NCBI GenBank assembly: GCA_028571685.1
Contig: CM053166.1
Coordinates: forward strand, 59,792,111-59,856,110
DNA: 64,000 bases
Origin: Heterohyrax brucei
Taxonomy: Eukaryota > Chordata > Mammalia > Hyracoidea > Procaviidae
Direction of reading: 5' to 3'
The translations under genes were made by a program, and so were the position numbers. A model generated the notes under the pieces. That model had not been told where the DNA came from and did not search any database. It worked only from the letters and a program-made list of their open reading frames with translations. Every line of letters begins with the position of its first letter. Position 1 is the stretch's first letter. Positions 57,926 to 64,000 of this stretch are shown here, piece after piece.

Positions 57926-59964
57926 CATCATTGTTCTTTAACATTGCATGGTATTTGATTGTGTGACTATATTGTAGTTTGTTTATCCATTCATCTGTTG
58001 ATGGGCACCTAGGTTCATTCCATTTTTTTTGCTATTGCGGACAGTGCTGCCATAAACATTAATGTGCATATATCTATTTGAATGGTGACCCTTATTTCTC
58101 TAATATAAAGCCCAAGAAGTGGGATTGCTGGATCATATATGACATTTCTATTTCTAGCTTTTTATGAAAGTGCCAAATGGATTTCCAAAGTGGTCGTACC
58201 ATTTTACATCTCATCCAGCTGTGTAGAAGAAGTCCAGTCTCTCTGCAACCTCTCTAACATTTATTCTTTAGTGGCTTCAGGATTAAGGCCAGCCTTGTTG
58301 GGGTGAGAGTGTATCTCATTGCAGTTCTGATTTGGATTTCTCTAATGGCTAATCATGAGCATTTCCTCACGTATCTGTTAGCTGTCTAGATGTCTTCTTT
58401 GGTGAAGTGGCTGTTCATATTGTTTGTCTATTTTTAAATTCAGTAATTTGTCTTTTCCTTCTTGAGGTTTTGTAGACTACGGAGATTAGACATTGATCAG
58501 ATTGTTGGTTGCCAAAATTTTTTTCCCAGTCTATAGACAGCCTTTTTCCTCTTTTGGTAAAGTCTTTGGATGAGCATAAGTGTTCAATTTTTAGGAGTTC
58601 CCATCTGTCTGTTTTCCCTTCTGGTGTTTGTGCATTGTTAGTAATAATTTGTGGTCTGTTTATGCCATGTATTAGGGTACCCAGAGTTATACAAAGTTTT
58701 TCTCCCCTCATGTTTATTCTTTTAGATTTTATATTTATGTATTTGATCTGGTTTGAGTTAGGTTTGTGCATGGTGTTAGATATGGATCTTGTTTAATGTT
58801 TTTTTGCAAATACCTAAGCAGTTCCACCAACATCATTTGTTGAAGAGACTGTTTTTTTACCCAGTTCACAGACTTTGGGTCTTTGTCAAATATCAGCTGC
58901 TCGTAGGTAGATGGTGTTGTATCTGGATTCTCTATTCTGTTCCATTGGTCTATGTGTCTGTTTTTGTTCCAATACCATGCTATTTTGACTACCATGACAG
59001 TGTAAAATGTTCTAAAGTCAGGTTATGTGAGACCTTTCTTTTTCTTCTTCACTAATGCTTTACTTATCTGGGCTTCTCCCTTTCCATGTGAAGCTGGTGA
59101 TTTATTTCTCCATCTCATTAAAAAATGACATTGGAATTTGTATTGAGATTGCATTGTATCTGTAGATGGCTTTGGGTGTAATAGACATTTTCATGATGTC
59201 AAGTCTTCCTATTTATGAGCAAGGTAGATTTCTCCACTTATGTAAGTCTCTTGGTTTCTTGTGGCAGAATCTTGTAATTTTCCTTGTATAGGACTTTTAT
59301 ACCTTTGGTTAGATTTATTCCAGGTATTTTATCTTCTTGGTGGCTATTGTAAATGTCACAGATATGGTGATTTCCTTTTTGATGGTCTCTTTGTTGCTGT
59401 AAAGGAATCCCACTGTTTTTTTTGTGTGTGTATTTATCTTATATCCTGATACTTTGCTGGACTCTTCTATAAATTCTAATAGTTGTTTTTTTTGTGTGTG
59501 TATGTGGATTCTTTAGGATTTTCTGTGTATAAAATCATATCATTTGCAAATAAAAATAATTTTACTTCTTTCTTACCAAGTTGGATATTTGTTTTTCTTT
59601 ATCTTGTCTGATTTCTTTGGCTAAAAACTCCAGCACAATGTTGAACAAAAGTGATGACAATGGGCATCCTTGTCTGGTTCTGGTTCTCAAGCGGAATGCT
59701 TTCAGATTCCATCTGTGGTGATGTTTGCTGTTGGCTTTGCATAGATGACCTTTATTATGTTAAAAAATTTCTCTTCTATTCCTATTCTGCTGAGAGTTTT
59801 TAACATGAATCTGTATTGGACTTTGTCAAATGCCTTTTCTGTGTCAATTGATAAAATCAAGTGATTCTTATCTTTTGTTTTATTTATGTGGTTAATTGTT
59901 ACATTAATTGTTTTTCTAATGTTGAACAATCCCTCCATCCTTGGTATGAATCCCACTTGGTTAT

Positions 59965-60417
59965 TGTTTTATTCACCTGGTACTGCTCCAACAGAAAATA
60001 CAGAGAGTGGATGGCTTCATGAAGAGAAACTTTATTGTCACAGTTCGGTAAGCTGCAAATCCATTTATGAGTTACAAGTCCACTCTATAAGAGAAATTAT
60101 CACAGTCTGGTAGACTGAGTCCAAATTTAATGAGAGCATCTCGGCACAGCATCCCCAGGTCCAAAGGACATGCTCTGCTCTTGTGCTGCCTTCTTGGTAG
60201 TATGAGGTTCCAACTTACTCTGCTCAATTCTCTCCCTTACATACCAACAGCTGGTAACTTGAGTCCTGCCTCACCAAAACAACTACTGTCCACTTTCCTT
60301 CATCAACATCACAGAGGCAGGATTCACAACATATGGGAGGAATTGCACCATACTGGGACTTATAGCCAAGTCAAATCAATGCATACATTTTGGGGAGACA
60401 CAATGCAATCCACGACA
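59965..60417 (-). mobile_element. Solo LTR, ERVL-MaLR-like, 5-base target duplication GTTAT
   Basis: A 453-base block starts TGTTTTATTC, ends CACGACA and is flanked by GTTAT at 59,960-59,964 and 60,418-60,422. On the minus strand it reads TGTCGTGG onward, like the LTR at 36,201. A minus-strand AATAAAACA lies at its end. No internal genes. Confidence 0.9.
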
Positions 60418-60523
60418 GTTATGGTGAATTATTTCTTGATATGCTGTTGAGTTCCATTGGCTACAATTTTGCTGAGGGCCTCTAAGTTCATGAGAGATAT
60501 TGTTCTGTAATTTTATTTTTTGT

Positions 60524-60561
60524 GTGCCATGAGTCATATCCGACTCGATGGCACTTGACTT
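60524..60561 (+). mobile_element. Micro SINE-tail insertion in L1-F
   Basis: ATGAGTCATATCCGACTCGA then TGGCACTTGACTTTGGC, absent from L1-E at the matching place. TGTG occurs on both sides. Confidence 0.7.
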
Positions 60562-61566
60562 TGGCTGTGCTGTCTTTACCTAGTTTGGGTATTAGGGTTA
60601 TACTGGCTTCATAGAATGAAGTTAGGAGTATTCTATCCTTTTCTATTCTCTGAAATACTTTTAGTAATAGTGGCATTAACTCCTTCTCTGAAAGTTTGGC
60701 AGAATTCTACAGTGAAGCTGTCAGGGCTAGGGCTTTTGGGGGGATGAGAGTTCTTTAATTGCCTTTTCAACCTTTTCTTTTGTTATGGGTTTATTTAGTT
60801 TTTCTACTTCTCTTTGTGTTAGTTTCTGTAGGTAGTGTGCTTCCAGAAATTTGTCCATTTCCTCTAGGCTTTCAAATTTAGTAAAGTACAGTTTTTCATA
60901 GTGTTATGTTATGATTCTTTTTATTTCAGCTGAATCTGTTGTGATATTGTCCATGTCATTTCTTATTTGAGTTATTTTCTTTCTCTCTTGTTTTTCCTTT
61001 GTCAGTTTGGCCAATAATGTATCAATTTTGTTGATCTTTTAAAAAACCAGCTTTTGGTTCTGTTAACTATTTCTACTGTTTTTGTATTTTCTAATTCATT
61101 TAGTTCTTCTCTAATTTTTATTATCTCTTTTCTGGTTCCTGAAGTATTCTTTTGTTGTTCTTTTTCAACTTGATTGACTTGTAGAGTTAATTCTTCAATT
61201 TGGGTCCTTTCTGCTTTTTGGATATGTACATATATTGAGATACACTCACATCTGAACACTACTTTTGCTTTGTCCCATAGGTCCTGGCAAGATGTGTTTT
61301 CATTCTCATTTGATTCTTTGAATTTCTTTATTTGTCATTAATTTCTTCTATTCTCCAGAAGTTTTTGAGCAAGGTGTTGCTCAGTTTCCGTGTGTTTAGT
61401 ATTTTTTCCTTGCTTTTTCTGATATTAATTTCAACTTTTATGGCTTTATGGTCTAAAATGTTTTGCAATATTTCAATGCCTTAGATTTTGTTCAGTCTTG
61501 CTTTATAGCCTAATATTCTGGAAAAGAAGGTATACTTGTTTCTTGTTGTGTGGAGTGTTCTGTATA

Positions 61567-62119
61567 TGAGGTCTGACAAGCAAGTCCATGAACTTAATTG
61601 TTCTAAGTGCTACATATCTCTTTGCTGAATGTTACTACAGTCACCTTTGAAGTGCTCCCCTTGGGAAGCTATGCTCTGATGCCAGCACCTAGTCTACCTT
61701 TCAAAGTAATTGTGAATCTCTTTCTGGAATGGCCATTTTGCATGTTGGCAAGGTCACAAGTTCATGAACTTAATTGTATAGTTGTCTGTGAGGGAGTTTT
61801 TAGCCAGTAAACAAATAACTGCATTGAAACAGCCCCCGTATTCACTGACCTGGCCCCCAGTAATTTTTTTCTTTGCCTAAAGATAAAGAAAATATTGAAA
61901 GAAATATATTTTGATGACACTCAGGACATCAAGGGTAATATGACAGCAGCTCTGATGGCCATTCCAGAAAAACAGTTCCAAAAATTGTTTTGGAGGGTGG
62001 ACTGGCCACTGGCATAGCTTCCCAAAGGGAGTACCTTGAAGGTAACTGTAGTGATATTCAGCAGTGATATATGTAGCACTTTTTCTAGGATGAGTTTGTG
62101 AACTTAACTGCCAGATTCA
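61567..62119 (+). mobile_element. Mariner DNA transposon, internally deleted
   Basis: A 553-base block interrupts L1-F ORF2, with TA at both edges (61,565-61,566 and 62,120-62,121). Its two ends are inverted matches over roughly 110 bases: the left has GTGCTACATATC, GAATGTTACTACAGTCACCT and GGGAAGCTATGC, and the right has these in reverse. Full mariners are about 1.3 kb, so over half is missing. Confidence 0.88.
61840..62045 (+). pseudogene. Mariner transposase C-terminal remnant
   Basis: The reading, allowing frame shifts, gives TDLAPSNFF, then LKIKKILKE-YFDDTQDIKG and AIPEKQFQK blocks, matching the end of mariner transposase. The Asp in TDLAP corresponds to the third catalytic residue of the DD34D triad. 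The first two and the DNA-binding domain are deleted. Confidence 0.8.
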
Positions 62120-63057
62120 TAGATCTTTTGTGTCTTTATTGAGTTTCTTTCTGTACATTCTATCCATCACCAGAGGTGGTGTGTTGAAGTCTCCTGCTAT
62201 TATTATAGAGCTGTCTATCTCCTTTTTTATAATGCTTTTAGAGTTCATTAGATGTATTTAGAAGCTCTATTGTTGGATACATAAACATTTAATATGGCTA
62301 TTGATGTATTGACCCTTTGAGCAACATGTAGTGACCTTCCTTGTCCACTGTGGTGGATTTTATTTTTAAATTTATTTTTTTCTGAAATTAACATTGCCAC
62401 TCCTTCTTTTTGTGACTGTTGTTAGTGTGGTATATATTTTTCCATCCTTTGAGTTTCAGTTTGTTTGTATCCTTAAGTCTAAGGTGTGTCTCTTATAAGC
62501 AGCATATAGCTGGATTGTGCTTTTTTTAAAATCCGTTCTGCCACTCTTTATCTCTTGTGCATTTAACACATTTGCATTCAACATAATTATTGATATGTAT
62601 GAATTCTGTGCTGTCATTTTGTTGCCTTTTTTGGTGTGTTGTTGACACTTTGTTCCACTTAATTTGCCGTACTGAGTCATTTTTCTTTATAGGTTTTCTT
62701 TTCGAAGTTGTTGGTTTTAAATCTTCTCAGACTTCTTGATTTTATTTCTTGTTTTGATGTGTTGGATTGTTAATTTCCTTTGCTGTTACCTTGATATTTA
62801 TCCATAAGGTTTTAAATTTAGACCAGTCTTTAATTTCTTTGTATTGCCTTGACTTCCTCTCTATCTTAAAGATCTATGAATGCGTTCATTTGTCCCTCTT
62901 TTGGTATAACGCTGTCACCATTTACATACTGAGATCTCTGTTTCCCTATTTTTATTGTTTGGGTTTGAGTTTTGTGGATTCCTTATTTATGTTCATGCTG
63001 GATGCGCTGTCTTGCATTGTATCCTTGAATATTTATCTGATGTTATTGATTTCCTAA

Positions 63058-63838
63058 TTAAAGAACTTCTGTCTGCATTTCTTGTAATTCTGGTTGGGTT
63101 TTCACAAAATCTCTTAACTTGTGTTTATCTGGGAATGTCCTAATTTCACTGTCATATTTGAGAGACAGTTTTGCGGGATATGTAATTCTTGGTTGGCAGT
63201 ATTTTTCCTTCATGACTTTGTACATGGTAGCCCATTGCCTTCTTGCCAGCATGGTTTCTGCTGTGCAATCTCAACTTAGTCTTAATGACTCTCCTCGTAC
63301 CTTTTTTTTGAAAGTATAGCTGCCTTTAAAAGCATCTACTTTTCTCTAGCTTTGGTAAATTTGATGATAATATGTCTTGGTGTCTTTCTTTTGGGATCTA
63401 CCATGTGTAGAGGTTGATGAGTATCTTGGATAGATATCTTTTCATCTTTGATGATATCAGGGAAGTTTTCTGACAGTATATCATCAACAATTCTCTCTGT
63501 GTTATCTGTGATTCCCCCCTGGTATTCCAATCACCTGTAAATTATTCCTCTTGATAGAATCCCACATAACTCTCAGAGAGTCTTCATTTTTTCACATTCT
63601 TTTATCTGATTTTTTCTTATATATGATGGTGTCAGTTTCTTTGACTTAAATCTCAGTAATTCTACATCCCATTGCCTCAATCCTGCTCCTTTGGCTTTCT
63701 ATTGAATTGTCTAGTTCTGTAATTTTATTGTTAATCTGCTGAATTTAAGATAATTGTTGCTCAAGTATTTTTTGCAGCCTCTTTTTCTATATGCTCTGCT
63801 GCACTTTGCTTAATCTCCTTTCTAATGTCTTGCAGCAC
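63058..63838 (-). pseudogene. L1-F ORF1, 5' end cut by an ERV LTR
   Basis: Two large minus-strand pieces: the RNA-binding domain at 63,336-63,530 ends in RKTPRHIIIKFTKAREK, and the C-terminal domain at 63,058-63,252 has YPAKLSLKYDSEIRTFPDKH. A frameshift separates them. The coiled-coil part lies at about 63,540-63,838 and is truncated by the LTR. Confidence 0.85.
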
Positions 63839-64000
63839 TGCCCCGGCCCGCGGAACAAATCAACGAAGGAACGAGGGAGAGCCTGTGAAAGTGAGCGAGA
63901 AAGGCGGAAAAATGGAGGCAAGACAAGAATCTGATCAAGCCTCGTTTTATTATCAAAATGAGGTATATTTATAGCGGTAGGAATAAAGGGAGGGATCAAG
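63839..64000 (-). mobile_element. Endogenous retrovirus LTR, partial, probably class II
   Basis: At 63,839 the L1 stops and CpG-rich sequence starts (TGCCCCGGCCCGCGGAACAA). Read on the minus strand this is the end of an LTR: TATA-like TATAAATA at 63,965-63,972, poly(A) signal AATAAA at 63,946-63,951, then a CT-rich, CpG-rich U5 ending in CA. The small TATA to poly(A) distance is like beta-type or IAP-type LTRs. It is cut by the window end. High CpG retention suggests youth. Whether it is a solo LTR or a provirus cannot be seen. Confidence 0.75.

Larger units (their letters stand above)
57391..62617 (-). pseudogene. L1-F ORF2, broken by stops and three insertions
   Basis: Start at the ATG at 62,617 (MTAQNSYISIIMLNANVLNA), stop near 57,391. 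Endonuclease about 62,617-61,300, split by the mariner. Reverse transcriptase about 60,700-59,500, split by the LTR; a clear piece at 59,702-59,956 has [18 protein letters not shown]. The polymerase box at 59,539-59,550 reads FAND, so one catalytic Asp is lost. The C-terminus is at 58,415-58,995 (NRIENPDTTPS, then the KDFTKRGKRL block). Confidence 0.88.
56336..63838 (-). mobile_element. L1-F LINE inserted in L1-E
   Basis: The 3' tail starts at 56,336 (TTTTCAAAATATTGTATTGT, the reverse of the L1 A-rich end). It is followed by 3'UTR, ORF2 (57,391-62,617), inter-ORF, and ORF1 (63,058-63,838), where an ERV LTR cuts in. Inside it are a SINE fragment, a twin-primed L1 piece, a solo LTR, a micro-SINE and a mariner. 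It is younger than L1-E, which it interrupts, and older than its five guests. Confidence 0.9.

Noticed and set aside
63787-63999. 70-codon minus frame at the right edge
   Set aside because: It crosses the L1/LTR boundary and is a chance frame.

Overview
The window looks like non-genic DNA from an afrotherian mammal, most likely an elephant or another paenungulate. This rests on the mix of mobile elements: many tRNA-derived SINEs of the AfroSINE type whose 3' tails match an RTE/BovB-type LINE; several RTE copies about 3.1 kb long when complete; L1 elements with afrotherian-looking 3' UTRs; and scattered old mammalian MIR, L2-like, L1M and MLT1-like repeats. I recognised the families from memory of their consensus sequences, and no database search was possible. 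No host gene can be named. The only host coding candidate is a short possible terminal exon on the minus strand at 19,206-19,452.

Layout. 1-7,690: a plus-strand L1 (L1-A) broken by an L1 3'UTR insertion and by a minus-strand RTE, followed by a (GT)n run and a SINE. 8,765-14,218: an old L1M 3' end split by a near-complete RTE with visible target duplications, then a second L1 3' end (L1-B). 14,468-20,270: SINEs, two MIRs and about 3.4 kb of unique sequence containing the candidate exon. 21,020-23,165: L1-C, carrying an odd inverted duplication. 23,540-27,885: a cluster of RTE pieces, including a head-to-head pair (about 1 kb arms) and a solo LTR. 28,987-34,650: L1-D, the only L1 here with a recognisable 5'UTR. 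34,757-36,664: an MLT1-like LTR and a second solo LTR. 36,665-50,050: mostly unique AT-rich DNA with SINEs, two internally deleted RTE derivatives and one tRNA-Gly/RTE composite SINE. 50,050-63,838: minus-strand L1s, L1-F inside L1-E, with later insertions of a twin-primed L1 3'UTR, a solo LTR, a mariner and micro-SINE pieces. 63,839-64,000: the start of a CpG-rich endogenous retroviral LTR cut by the window end.

How the parts relate. L1 proteins probably supplied the machinery for the L1 insertions. The SINEs carry the RTE 3' tail and some also carry RTE 5' body sequence, so the RTE is the likely partner for their retroposition. The window shows the full series from autonomous RTE, to internally deleted RTE, to tRNA-headed SINE. 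Every L1 and RTE reading frame seen is broken by stops, deletions or insertions, so nothing here looks able to move by itself. No CRISPR, operon, functional RNA gene or new defence-like system was seen.
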